From: Eudorina sp. 2006-703-Eu-15 | Taxonomy: Eukaryota > Chlorophyta > Chlorophyceae > Chlamydomonadales > Volvocaceae | Reading direction: 5' to 3' | DNA: 64,000 bases | NCBI GenBank assembly: GCA_003117195.1 | Contig: BDSI01000064.1 | Span: forward strand, 558,001 to 622,000 | Part shown: positions 35,573 through 47,600 of the stretch, in pieces | Position numbering within the stretch: position 1 is the first letter of the stretch | Layout: every line of letters begins with the position of its first letter | The notes under the pieces: generated by a model | Told to the model about the DNA's origin: nothing | The model's input: only the letters and a program-made list of their open reading frames with translations | Database searches by the model: none | Made by a program: the position numbers and the translations under genes

Positions 35573-38500
35573 ATGTCAGGCGCGTCCATGGGGACGCGTA
35601 TTTTGCTCGTGATTTGCGGCCTCTGGCTGTCCGCAGTGGGCATCCGTGGCGAGCATGGACTGCAAGGCCTGGAATTTGTTCCTCGGTGCGCACCGTGCTC
35701 CTTCAATTCAAACCACCGTCGCACACGACAACCGTGCACGCGACAACGGGTCGTGCGAGTGCTAAGCACTCGTTGTCCTTCCCTACGCAGGTTTACACGT
35801 TTGCTTCGACAGGATTTAAGTAACGTCGCCTCTTATCTCTTGCCGTCAGAGCAACCTCAGCTGTGCGCGGATCAATGCTGCCAAGTTGACTCTTATGCGT
35901 CGCCTTACGGGTTCTTCGCCCTCAACAGCACACAACAGGTGTTCGGTGGACGTACGTACACGACATTCTCGTATATCCTCCACGCAAACCACACGTGCAA
36001 TAGGGACCTCGACCAGGCGGGATGCTGCACAGCGTCTGCAGACACCGTCTGGGTGGACGTCGGTAAGTCATGGGCTTTAATTGTAGGTATCGGGGCACCC
36101 ACAGTCCCTGAGCCATCGATCGGGCAGTGGGAAGCCGGACCTCCACGCACAGCAGGGTCCTCAGCCGCTCACCTTCCTATCAATGCCGTGGCAAGATAAT
36201 TGCAAAATAGAGCTGAGATCCCGTTCGATATCGCTGTGCTTCAATTCTTCAACCCCATGACTACGGCTGCTCCACCCCTCACCGTTGGTCTGCCGCAGAT
36301 CCCACCCTGAAGGTCAAGTACGTCTCATACAATCGTACGCGGCTTACGAACACAGAGCAGAACCAGTATGGCCTAAAGCTGGGCTCCCTAAACCTTCAAG
36401 TCGCGCAGGCAACCAAGGGTGAGTTCCCAGCCGTCCGGTAGCCGTTGCGTGCACGCGAAATTGAACATCGTTTCGTTAGATGCAATGTAATCGTTACAAG
36501 GTTGACCCGTGTCCCGACCGGGTGTTCAACGGGCCCAGATATGCCTCGTCTCATCAACCCCTACCAAGGACTGCGCACCCATCCTCCATCACCCGGGGGG
36601 GGGGTCACGCAGCCATACCGGCCACTACACCAGGTTACCAGCGCGCCAGGATTGCCTCTCCTGGAAACCGCGCCAGACCCGCCGAATCACACGGCGGTGA
36701 TCACACGGCGGTTAGATGCGATGGGGGGAATCGTGCGCCATGATCCAGTTCCCTGCAGACTGCGTGGGGCTCACCATACCATACGCATGCTGCCTAATCC
36801 CATCGGGTCAGCGTGTACACTTATCCTTGCACCATGGTCGCCGAGAGTTCTACGCACTATCCCTGGATGCGATGACCAAACTGATACGGTTCCCCTTTCT
36901 GTACTGCAGGAATTCCCGTTGCCATTACTGTTGAGGGCGCCGCCGATGTTCTGTGCCCGCCGCCTGGTCTTGCGCCGGTCACCGGTCTGTGTGAGCTTGT
37001 AATCCAGGGCGGCTCCGCTGCTAACCCCAACGCCTGCTGCCCCACAACCATCACCGTTGCCGGTGGGGCAACCACGCCGCCGAACGAGCAGCAGCCAGCT
37101 TTCCAGTGCTCCGCCAGCCTGGCAAACAGCCCATTCAAGCTGGTGTTCGACAGCGTCGTCCCTGTTGCCGGAGCCTCGCTGCAGCTTCTCGCTTATAATT
37201 TCCGCCTCATCCCCACGGGCAGCTGCGTCCCTGACGGAGTCACCAACTGCTGCAACGCGCAGCTGGCTTACTTGGACCTCAAGGTTACCGATCTACCCAT
37301 TTCTGGCGTCCAGCTGGCCGGCAGCAGCGTCAACTTCACCACCTCCTCCTGGAACGAGCCCAACAGCGCCTCCTATCGGTCACTGGTGGTGGATAAGCTC
37401 AATCTGGTTGCCGACGACCTTGGCGACAAGGGAATGGTGCTGACAGTTACCGTGCGTGTGCCCACCGGCACCAGCCCCTCGTCCGTGAATCTCTGCGACG
37501 CGTCGCCGAATGCGTACCAGGGCGGCTGCAGCTACTATCTGCAGTCGGAGGACGGTTTCTGCTGCCCGTCTGGCCTGGCCAGCGCCGACGTGCCGAAGCC
37601 GCCGGTGGGCACCTGCGATCCGCAGGCCAATGTGCCCGCAGCCGATACATCAATGTCGCTGCAGTACTACGAGCGCACCGCGACAGCCGCCACGACCACA
37701 TTCGCCTTCCTGCTCGCCAACCACAACCCCGCCAGCGGCTGCACGAAGCGCTACTGTGTGGATGTCTGCTCGTGGACGTTGTACCTGGACCCCTCGGTGG
37801 CGAAGCAGGTGGCAATGGGCCACGATACCCCCAGCAACAATGACCGCCAGATCATTCAGTACGACACGACCGCCTTTGCCAGCCTTACCTTCACATACGG
37901 CCCCGCCGGCGAATCGACAAACACCTTCTATGTAACGCTGCCCGCTGGCGGCAAGTATCTCAGGGACCTCTGCGCGCGGAACGTGCTGCCAGGCCAGGGC
38001 CCCCATGCATGCGCGGCGATCGTCCGCAGTGCCAACGTCTACTTTATGGTCTTCTTCGACGAGACCGATGTCATCATCGTTACCGGGACCCCGCCACCGC
38101 CGCCTCCTACGGAGCAGATGTGTGCGGCGCCGCGGCCCATGTCGGATTCTTGCCTGGTGGCGCAGCAGGCTCGCTACAACACCATGTCTGCCAGCGCCGT
38201 GTTCGACTTCCCGCTGGTGCCTGCTGCCAGCGGCACCACCTGCCAGCCGCCTGCTGCGCCCAGCGACCTGGCGATGGTGCATCTGCTGCTGTCACCCGCG
38301 ACGGTGGACCAGCTTTCCACCCAGCGACAGGTCCGGCCCGATTCGGGACTCTCTTTGGACCGAACCGACGGCGCGCGGTGGCAGGTTTCCCCTGTGGCGG
38401 CCAACTCGCTCTCGTTCCAGGTTCAAGGCCCGCTTGGCATCTCTGAGGTGTGCCAGCAGGGCGTGACCTCTGAGCAGCCCGCCAACACCTGTGTGGTTGA

Positions 38501-38870
38501 GGTCAGCGGTGATCTGGGTTGCTTCCGAGGATACGTGGGGGCCTCGGCGGACGGCAGGCTCATCTGGGTTGAGGCGGAGTCGGGCAAGAGGGGTGTCGGT
38601 GTGGGTGTCATCGTTCCGGCCATTGTGGTGCCCCTCGTGGCAGTGCTGGTCGGGTTGCTCATTGCCATGGCCTGGTATCGCCGCCGGAAGGGTCAGCAGT
38701 ACTTCTTCATGAACAGTGGCAGCGACGATCTGGACCGGCCTCTGGCGACGGCGAGCATCAACAGCCTGCGTGACGACATGGTCACGCCGTCTGCCAGCGC
38801 CACGGACGTGCAGATTCGGGTGCCTGGTGCTAGCTCGGGCGGGGCACCACTGCCAGTCAACCGGCGCTGA
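35573..38870 (+). CDS. Pherophorin-like glycoprotein with C-terminal membrane anchor
   Basis: Exons 35573..35685, 35791..36062, 36299..36418 and 36910..38870 join in phase to 821 aa. A signal peptide lies at the N-terminus (MGTRILLVICGLWLSAVGIR, if Met6 is used). The ectodomain is Cys-rich with repeated CC pairs spaced as in pherophorin (DUF3707) domains: CADQCC, CNRDLDQAGCC, NPNACCPTTITV, CVPDGVTNCCNAQLAYLDL and YLQSEDGFCC, giving perhaps three or four degenerate copies. A short PPPPPP linker occurs before TEQMC. A hydrophobic helix follows near 733-757 (VIVPAIVVPLVAVLVGLLIA), then basic stop-transfer RRRKG and a tail of about 63 residues. Known pherophorins are secreted wall and matrix proteins; a membrane-anchored form suggests a receptor or wall-plasma-membrane linker. 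A TGTAA signal follows 60 bp downstream. Confidence 0.78.
36491..36524 (+). repeat. Dispersed motif, family C copy 3
   Basis: Reads TCGTTACAAGGTTGACCC then GTGTCCCGACCGGGT. It lies in the third intron of the pherophorin-like gene. Confidence 0.6.
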
Positions 38871-38930
38871 CGAACACAACACGTACATAGCCGAGCGGGG
38901 TATAAAAGAACATGGTGCTAGTTGTTGCGT

Positions 38931-38935
38931 TGTAA
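38931..38935 (+). terminator. TGTAA poly(A) signal of the pherophorin-like gene
   Basis: TGTAA lies 60 nt past the stop codon. Confidence 0.6.
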
Positions 38936-40321
38936 CAGAGTCCGCGAGCAGACGGAGCGGCTTGTAGCTCTCGCTCTGCTGGGGGTTGTTGTGGGGACGG
39001 GAAAAGGTCATGAACCGGGCTGAGGTGCGTGCGTGGGAGATGATGAGATGCGTTGCGTACTTGCGTTATTGACTGCGAACTACGGCCGTCTTGTTTGCTG
39101 TTTGTTTTGTGTATTTGGACATGCATTGATGACGAGCCGGCCATGGCAGGCCTCAAGAAAGTGTGGGTAGCTTTAGGACGGGGCATAGAGAGGCTGGCTG
39201 GTTGGATTAACGCACCAACGCGGTGTGCTACCTTATTAGACGCTTGACATGCCATTATGACCTCATGAGCGCTAAGCGATTTGTGCGCGGGTTGTGCATG
39301 AAGGTCGCGCTATACCTGCGGGAGGGTGGTGGGGTTGGCTTGTTTGGTTCCAGCAATGCTGGCGCGTGATAGTGATGGATGTGATTATTATTATGGGATG
39401 GAAGATGATTACATGCTTGTGCCGCGCGCGTTAGCATTCGTCCTGATCCCCGCTGGGGCCGGGGCGCATCAGAGTACACGGGCAGCACCTGGCCCAAGCG
39501 CGGAAGACGTGGGCCATTTCGGTCTTTGGCGCGATTGCGCGGTAGTACTCGTTAGCCGTTTGCGTTGTCCAGGGACACGCCGTTAGGATGTCAGGCCCAC
39601 AAGATAAACGTTCTAGCTGCTTCGCTGTTGCGCTGCTGTTAGCTTGCTGGGGCAGGCACCAGATTCAGCTTTATAAGCAGACTGAGGCACATTCGTAGTC
39701 TGCCAGGGTTGCTTTGACACTTGACAAGACCTGCCGTTGTGGAACACAACATAAACACTCATTCGCCTGACTGGTGGGGCGTCACAACCGCTACAGCAAC
39801 CGCAGGATGGTGTATTTAGTGGTTTGTTGACCTGACTCGCTCGCAGACGCAGCCTGGTATGGCGGAACCGCGATGTGTAATGAGTTGCTGCACATGTGCG
39901 GACGCGCGTGACATGTGCATAGTAATGGACACACATGGGCGCGCCATTCTCCCTATGTAGCTACCTTCTCAAGCTAAGCCCAACACACAGATGGTAAACC
40001 TGCATTCCATTAGGAGGCCGGTTGGGCGGACTTGGCAAGGCCCAGCATCTTTTTCCGTTCCATCTTTCCACACACGGGTGGAATCACGTGCTCGGGACCC
40101 TGCTGCCGCCCCTCTTGAGGACACGTCATTGGGGACGCGCAACAAACGACCCCCTCTCACCTTGCCTGGAGGAGCTCTGTGTTGCGCTCTACTTGTGCAA
40201 CGTTGCCCACGCGTGTCACAGCTCGACAACTTCCAACGTGCATAGCCTGGATGCCCCGCCTAGACCCGCACATCAGCCCGACCGGACCCAAACTGCCAGA
40301 CCGACCAGAACCCGAGTATAT

Positions 40322-40348
40322 CACACACACACACACACACACACACAT
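40322..40348. repeat. (CA)n microsatellite
   Basis: A pure CA tract of about 13 units in the convergent intergenic region. Confidence 0.9.
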
Positions 40349-41614
40349 GCAGCAGCAGTTCTCCACACACCGGTCATGCGGTACGCGAGCCCGGCACGTA
40401 GCCATCGTTGCAGGTCACCAGGGTTCAAAGAGGAAAGAACCAGCCCTTGTCAGCCGAAATTCAACCAGGGAAATCGCATCGCGGCACGTCCAATGGGTCG
40501 CGTGCAAGAACGGAAGCCTGGTGCATCCCCGGCCGAGTGGCCTCACAGTGCCACCCACCATCCAACAGCCAACCCGGCTGACGCGTCTTCCCGCCCGCTC
40601 AAAACCGGCCATCCCCTCTCCGCCAGGTCAAGCCAACCGGCAGCGGCCGGCACCGGTTTCCCCTTTCCCCCGGCACGTCCGCAACCCGCAGCACCGTCCT
40701 GGAGTGCTCCTCATCCCGCCTCACGTCGAACGGTTCTACGGTATCGGCACAAGTACGACACGTCACATCCTGCGTGGACCGTGCAGATCATCGCAACTGC
40801 GTCCTCCGTCCTCCGTCGTCGTCCCGCGGGCGGCATCCTGTGTCCCTCCCCCCTCCCCCATGCAAGTGCGGCGCCGCCTCACGACTCACGACCCTCCGCC
40901 TCCCTCCTCGTCACGCCGGAGACCAGACCCCCAACACACACACTGTGAAGACAGTCACTGGTTCGGGTTGGGAGAATTCCCCTAAATATACTCATCGGCT
41001 CAGTTTTCGTGTACACATATGGCTCCGCGCTTGTCACCGATAATGACCCATGAAACTCATTGCAGCCCGTCCTGATTCTCGTTCTCATTCTCGTTCTCGG
41101 TGCGACTCATTACCCCCACATGCGAATACCAATGGCGTGTCCTGCGTGATCGCCTGCTGGGTCAGTTGTACGGCAATGGATCCCGCGCTCGAGGGCCTCC
41201 CGCTGCCCCCACCCTGGACCATCCCGCCACGTGTTCCTCAGAAACCCCAACCACCAACCACCAACCACCGTGGTCATCAGCGGCGGCGGGCTTTGACCCC
41301 ATCGCCGTCATCCATCGCCTGTTGCGGATACGGAACACGAGACCAAAGGAGGCAGAGCAGGAGGCCGCGGACAGCCGGCGCAAGCAGGCGGCCCGCAGCC
41401 CCCTCTCCCTCCCGCACCCCTGCCGGTGCACCCGCTCGACTGGCCGCTGCCCACCTCCCAGAATCTCCCCCACGGACCACAGCACCCGCACAACCTCCCA
41501 CCACCACCACCACCACTTACCTCCCCCCCAACCCCGCACCTGATGCCTTCTTGCCCCCCATCCCGACCCGCCGGCGCAGCAGCGCCGCGCCGCGCCGCGC
41601 AGCCGACTTTGCCC

Positions 41615-44600
41615 TCACGACTGCTGGCTGCCCGGCCTGACGCCGCCGCTGTTGAACTGCAGCTTCACCACCGACGAGTTGAGCACCTCGCCGGGGGGCG
41701 CATCCGCCTCGCTTGCGCCGCCGGTCGCGGCGGGGGCCCTGTCCGGTGGGGCGAGCCTGCCGGCGAGGCTGCGGTTGGTGGAGCTGCGCGTCGGGGCGAT
41801 CGACGTACTGCCCACGTCGGGGGTGAGCCCGGCTGTGGACGCCAACATGGCAGCGGTCGGAGCAGTAGGGGCCGTCGCAGCATCAGCAACAGCAGCAGCA
41901 GCAGCAGCACCAGCAGCAGATGGGGCAGGAGTATCAGCAACAGCAGCAGATGGGGCAGGAAGGGGGGCGGGCCGCAGATGGGGCAGCGGCGATAGGGACA
42001 GCTGTACTCGGGACAGCGGCTGCGTTGCGACGGGATGGGGTGCGGGGCACACCGCACGCCGGATACCGGATCCGCGTATCCGACGACGACGACGAGGATG
42101 GGCGGATGGAGGGATGGATGGGCGGATGGAGGGATGGATGGGCGGATGGAGGAATGGATGGGCGGATGGAGGAATGGATGGGCGGATGGAGGAATGGATG
42201 GGCGGATGGAGGGATGGATGGGCGGATGGAGGGATGGATGGGCGGATGGAGGGATGGATGGGCGGATGGAGGGATGGATGGGCGGATGGAGGGATGGATG
42301 GGCGGATGGAGGAATGGATGGGCGGATGGAGGAATGGATGGGCGGATGGAGGGATGGATGGGCGGATGGAGGGATGGATGGGCGGATGGAGGGATGGATG
42401 GGCGGATGGAGGGATGGATGGGCGGATGGAGGAATGGATGGGCGGATGGAGGAATGGATGGGCGGATGGAGGGATGGATGGGCGGATGGAGGAATGGATG
42501 GGCGGATGGAGGAATGGATGGGCGGATGGAGGGATGGATGGGCGGATGCATGGACGTCCGTTCACAGCGGCGGGTGCGCGGGTGGGTGGGGCGCTTACCT
42601 CGCGGCAGCAGCAGCTTCCCGGTGCGGCGGACATCCCCCCCGGCGGCCGCAGCGCCGCCCGCCGCCGCCGCCGCTTCTGCCGCCGCCAGGTCCCCCGAGG
42701 AGCTGCTGCGGCTGAGGGCTGCCCCCATGCTCTTGTGGCTGATGAGCGCGCGGCGGCTGCGGAGGCCTGCGCCCGAGGCGGGGCGAGGCGGGGAGGAGGT
42801 GAGGCGGGGAGGAGGTGAGGCGAGGGGAGGAGGTGAGGCGAGGGGAGGAGGGCGAGGCACGCCTGCTCTGCCTGCCTACGGACACACCCCAGATGCGCAT
42901 CACTGGTCACTGGTTCGGGTCGGGCGGGTTCATCGCTCAACACAGCAACACACACACGGTCCTGTTCTGCCTGCTTGAATAACACACACACACACGGTCC
43001 TGTTCTGCCTGCTTGAATAACACACACACACACACACACACACACGGGCGGGTTGCAATTCTAAACACACACACACACACACACACACACGGTCTGTTAT
43101 CTAAACACACGATCACACGCATGCTGGTGCGCATGTACCCATGGCGTGCGCCTGGGCCCCTACATCCCAGCCACATCTCATTCCACCTCTCCATCTCTCA
43201 CCCATAGGGGAGATATCGCGAGAGGTGGCCCCCGATCCGGGCCCCGCGAACTCGTCGCCGCTCTGGTCGTCACCCGCGCCGGTGCCGGTGCCGCCCGCCC
43301 CCGTGCCGCCGCCGGCGCCGCCGTCCGAGGCCGCCGCCGCCGCGTCCGCCGCCGCGCCGCCGGCCTTGTGTCGGAGCAGGTGCCGCGTCGAGTTGATGGG
43401 CGGGTCGAAGGGCAGGATCGCGTCCACCGTCTGCAGTACAGCACGACATTGTATGAGCACGCGAAGGGGATGAGCATGTGCGGATGGACGGGAAGGGGCA
43501 GGCATGAAAAGGCGGCGGTCGACCCTGGCGCATGACACGAGGACAAGGCGAACCGACACGACACGACACGACACGACAGGGGGGCGGCCTCGACCCCTCT
43601 GGCAAGGTCAGGTTCTCCCTCTGGTGTGTGTGTGTGTTAGCAAGGAGAAAAGCTGAGCCGCGAGTAAGCAGAACCGTGTCCAGCAATGCAACCGACGACT
43701 GAGACCGAGACCAGAGTTACCAATACGCCAGGGCGAAGTATGTCGACCATAAGTAGTGTGTGTGTGTGTGTGTGTGTCTCCCAATGGGTCGACTGGCTAG
43801 ACATCGTGACTGAGTCCGGTGTCTGCAGGATGCGGCCGGGGCCCCGCCGTCATGTCAATATAGACAGCGAAACCGCAAACTCCAAACCCACCAAACTGTT
43901 CCCCTCTTACACGCCATACCCCTCCTCACTCCTCCCCGCACAGGGACCCCCCCCGTGGCGTGTTCCTCACCTCCCTGAGGCTGCAGAACGTGGTGAGCAG
44001 TCGGCGGTAGGTGGTCCAGGCGGGCAGTGCGGCCTCCCGCCCGCCGATCAGTTCGTCCACCCGCCGGGCCAGGTCGATGTACGCCAGCACGTCGCACTTG
44101 ATCTGGGGGGACATGGGGGACATGGGTGACAGGGGGACAGGGGGAGGACGCGGAGTTATGGGGTCAAGGGGGGTCTGGTAGCAGTTCAGGCAGGCGGGCG
44201 CTACCCGGGGGACCTAACGGGCGCCTTTACTCCAAGCATCGGCACAGACGCTTGGTACGGTGGTACGGGATGTACGGCTTGATGGGGGGGTTCAGGTGGA
44301 CTTGCTGCGCATCGGGCCAGCACTTCAACAACGTGACGGGCACCCAGGGCGACCCCAAACACACACACGCACACGGCATAATTGTCTTGTTGTATTGCCA
44401 ATGGTTAGTAAATCGCAGGTTTGGTAAGTAGTATCCGGACCTGGGCGGTTATGGGTGGGGCTTCTTGTTAAACACACACGCACACGCATTCCATACAACA
44501 GCCCGAGGGCCCCACTGGCTCTCCAGTAACAACAACAACAACAAACCCTGCAGGCGGAGAAACTGGACGTCGCGCGCTGGCATTCGGCACCTTACCCCCC

Positions 44601-47600
44601 TATTACCCCCTACCCCTCACCCCTTCCACATTCCATACTGTATTACCCCAGCCCCCCTACCCCTTCCCCCACTTTCCAACCCCCTCCCCCCCCTAACCCA
44701 CCCCCACCCCCCAGTCCCCCCCACCTCTGAGTGCGACTTGATGACCGCCACTTGCTGCTCCACCGCCACCCGCATCAGCCGCCAGCTCTCCTCCAACAGC
44801 TCGAACTCGTCGTACGGCGGTAACGACCGCATCGGCTCGTGCCGCGTCACGTGCGTGGAGATGCCCACGAAACCTGGTGCCGTACATGGGAAGAGCCGCG
44901 GCAAACGCAGGGAAGAACCGGGGCGGTCGCCGTTACCCGGAATGTACGGAGAGGCAGGGGAGGGTTGGGCCCTCGGGCTGTGGCCCCTGGCCCTCCCATG
45001 CAGCCGCCTCTGCCAGCCCCCCTCTATACGCCCGCCCTTGCGGCCCCCTTCCTCCTAGCAACCCCCTTCCTCCTTGGGTTTTGAGTTTGGTGTTTTTTCT
45101 TCTTAACCCGCTCCCCCTCGCGAGAAGTCCTGTCCCTGTGTGCGAATCTGGGTACCTCGGCTGGGTGGTGGCCGACGGCTGCTGTTAGGCTGGTAGGGTG
45201 GTGGTGGTGATGGTAAGGTGGGGGGGGGAGGTTATGGTGGTGGTGGTGGTTGTGGTGGTGGTGGTGGTGAGGAAAAGGTTGTTGTTGGTGGTGGGTTGAT
45301 GGTGAGGGTCAGGGTGGCGGTGGTGGTAAGGGTGTGCCGGCGATGGGTCGCGGAACTGGAGCCACGTCCTGGCACCGCCAAGGGCACCGTACCGCAGGGT
45401 CCACCCGGTCATCCCACAGAGCACCGCTCCCGCCGTGCCCCCAACACCAAACCCAACCCACACCCTGAGGGGCCCTTCCCCCGCGACTTGCGGGGGTTGG
45501 CGACCGAATGCATCGTTTGCATTACGTATATAAGTCTGACTTCGCACATTGTAGCATAAGCCCGGGTAGCTCAGTCGGTAGAGCGCAAGGCTCTTAACCT
45601 TGTGGTCGTGGGTTCGAGCCCCACCTTGGGCGGGCCACAAGCCGTGTCACACACGGAATAGATTTTTATCAATGGCATTTTAGACAATGTACATATTATT
45701 TCTTTACTTAATTTTCTCTAATTATAACGGTGATATATAGATGAAATACGATGAAGATGAGGTGTTCGTCTTTGTTGAAGTCAGCCCATATTGTCCTTCT
45801 TGGGCACGTATCAACTGCCTTACCTCGACTGTATAATACTTACCGAGGCTGCTTCCCTCCTCCGCAAATCAGATTCCCCGGGCCCCCTTCTCTATCCATG
45901 CTTGTGGGACCACCACCTTTCTCCCTTCTACCTCCTACCGTGTAACGTCTTTGGTGGCAAAGGCTACTCGAGATGTTGTGCGGGCTCTTTGATATTTACT
46001 TATACTGTGTACGCTATGCCGTACGGTTGTTACATACCGACTTTCTCCTCCTCCTACCCTCCTCTGTTCCCCTTTTCCCATCCGCCCTCACCTTTTCTCA
46101 ACCCCCCCTCTCATCTTGGTCGCCCTCTTCTGTCCCCTCTGCCTCTCCTCTCTCCCTCCCGCCCTCTTCCCTCCCCTCTCCCCCTCCCCTCTCCCCTCCC
46201 TCCCCTCTCCCCTCTCCCCTCCCCTCCCCTCCCCTCTCCCCCTCCCTCCCCTCCCCTTTCTCCCTCTCTCTCTCCCCTCTCCCCCTCCCCTCTCCCCCTC
46301 CCCTCTCCCCCCTCCCTCTCCCCCTCCCCTCTCCCTCCCCTCTCCCCCTCTCTCCCCTCCCCCTCCCCCTCCCCTCCCCCTCCCCTCCCCTCCCCTCTCC
46401 CCCCTCCCCTCTCCCCCCTCTCCCCTCCCCTCCCCTCCCCTCCCCTCTCCCCTCCCCTCTCCCCCTCCCCTCTCCCCCTCCCCTCTCCCCCCCCCCCCCC
46501 CCCCCCCCTCCCCTCTCCCCCTCCCCTCTCCCCCTCCCCTCTCCCCCTCCCTCTCCCCCTCCCCTCCCCCTCCCCTCTCCCCCTCCCCTCTCCCCCTCCC
46601 CTCTCCCCCTCCCCCCCCCCCTCCCCCCCCCTCTCCCCCTCCCCTCTCCCCTCCCCTCTCCCCCTCCCCTCTCCCCCTCCCCTCTCCCCCTCCCCTCTCC
46701 CCTCCCCTCTCCCCCTCCCCTCTCCCCTCCCCTCTCCCCTCCCCTCTCCCCCTCCCCTCTCCCCCTCCCCTCTCCCCTCCTCCCCGCCCAAATCTCCCCC
46801 AATCTCACCGCTGTTGAGCACCGCCCGACAGATCTCCTTGCCCAGGTTGTCACTGGCGGGCCCGGCCGCCCGACACGCCTCCACGTACAGCGCCAGCGCG
46901 CGCGAGGGCGGCAGCGCGGCCGCCTTCTCCGCGTTGAGCTGTCGCAGGAACACCGCCACGTCGTCGGGGGTCACCAACTTGCGACCCACGTTCTCGAAGC
47001 TGGCGCGGAAGTTGGCGCACAGGGCCTCAAAGTCGTCCTTGTACTGCAGTACGAACGCACGCAACATGGACTCCAACGCCAGCTCGAGGTCGATGGACTT
47101 CTCGTCGTCGTTGAGGGCCTTATGGGGTTTGTGTGTGGGGGGGGAGGGGAGGGGAGAGGGGTAAGGGGGGGAGAAGGGTGTTGCAGGTGGGAGCGGGAAG
47201 GGGGCGCGCCGGGGGAAAGTGGACATTGGGCCATCAACGCAAACTCATGTATTCTAATTCTAGTATTAATATTATTATGGATATCTCATTATGTGCATTC
47301 ATTCCTCACAAAGTGGCGGTCGGCTGACCTGACGTGGGTCGCAGACACCGCCGCCTCCAGGGAAGAGCGAGGAGGTGTAACCCCCCATATCCGGCCCCTG
47401 CCCGCACGCAAACACCCACACCTCCCGCCCCTCCCGCCGTACCATGTGTCGTATATGGTCCGAGGTGGCCGCCACGTCATCCCGGGTGGTGCTGTACGAG
47501 CCTCTCAGGAACTCCCGGGCCATGCGGGACAGCACCCGGGACTTGACCAGCGAGAAGCCCTCCGCCGCCTCCGCGATCAGAGGGCCGGCCCGGGCATGAA

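Larger units (their letters stand above)
38871..41614. other. Convergent intergenic region
   Basis: This holds the 3' ends of the pherophorin-like (+) and giant coiled-coil (-) genes. Long overlapping frames around 40.0-41.0 kb have no domain or splice support. A (CA)13 tract lies at 40322-40348. No other gene is visible. Confidence 0.4.

Noticed and set aside
40022..40948. 308-codon plus-strand frame in the convergent intergenic region
   Set aside because: It includes a (CA)n-encoded HTHTHT run and lacks any recognisable domain; probably 3' flanking DNA.
42035..42978. Long open frames encoding tandem [17 protein letters not shown] or its reverse-strand [12 protein letters not shown] version
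   Set aside because: They are by-products of the 20-bp minisatellite, whose period leaves all frames open. The region is an intron of the giant gene.
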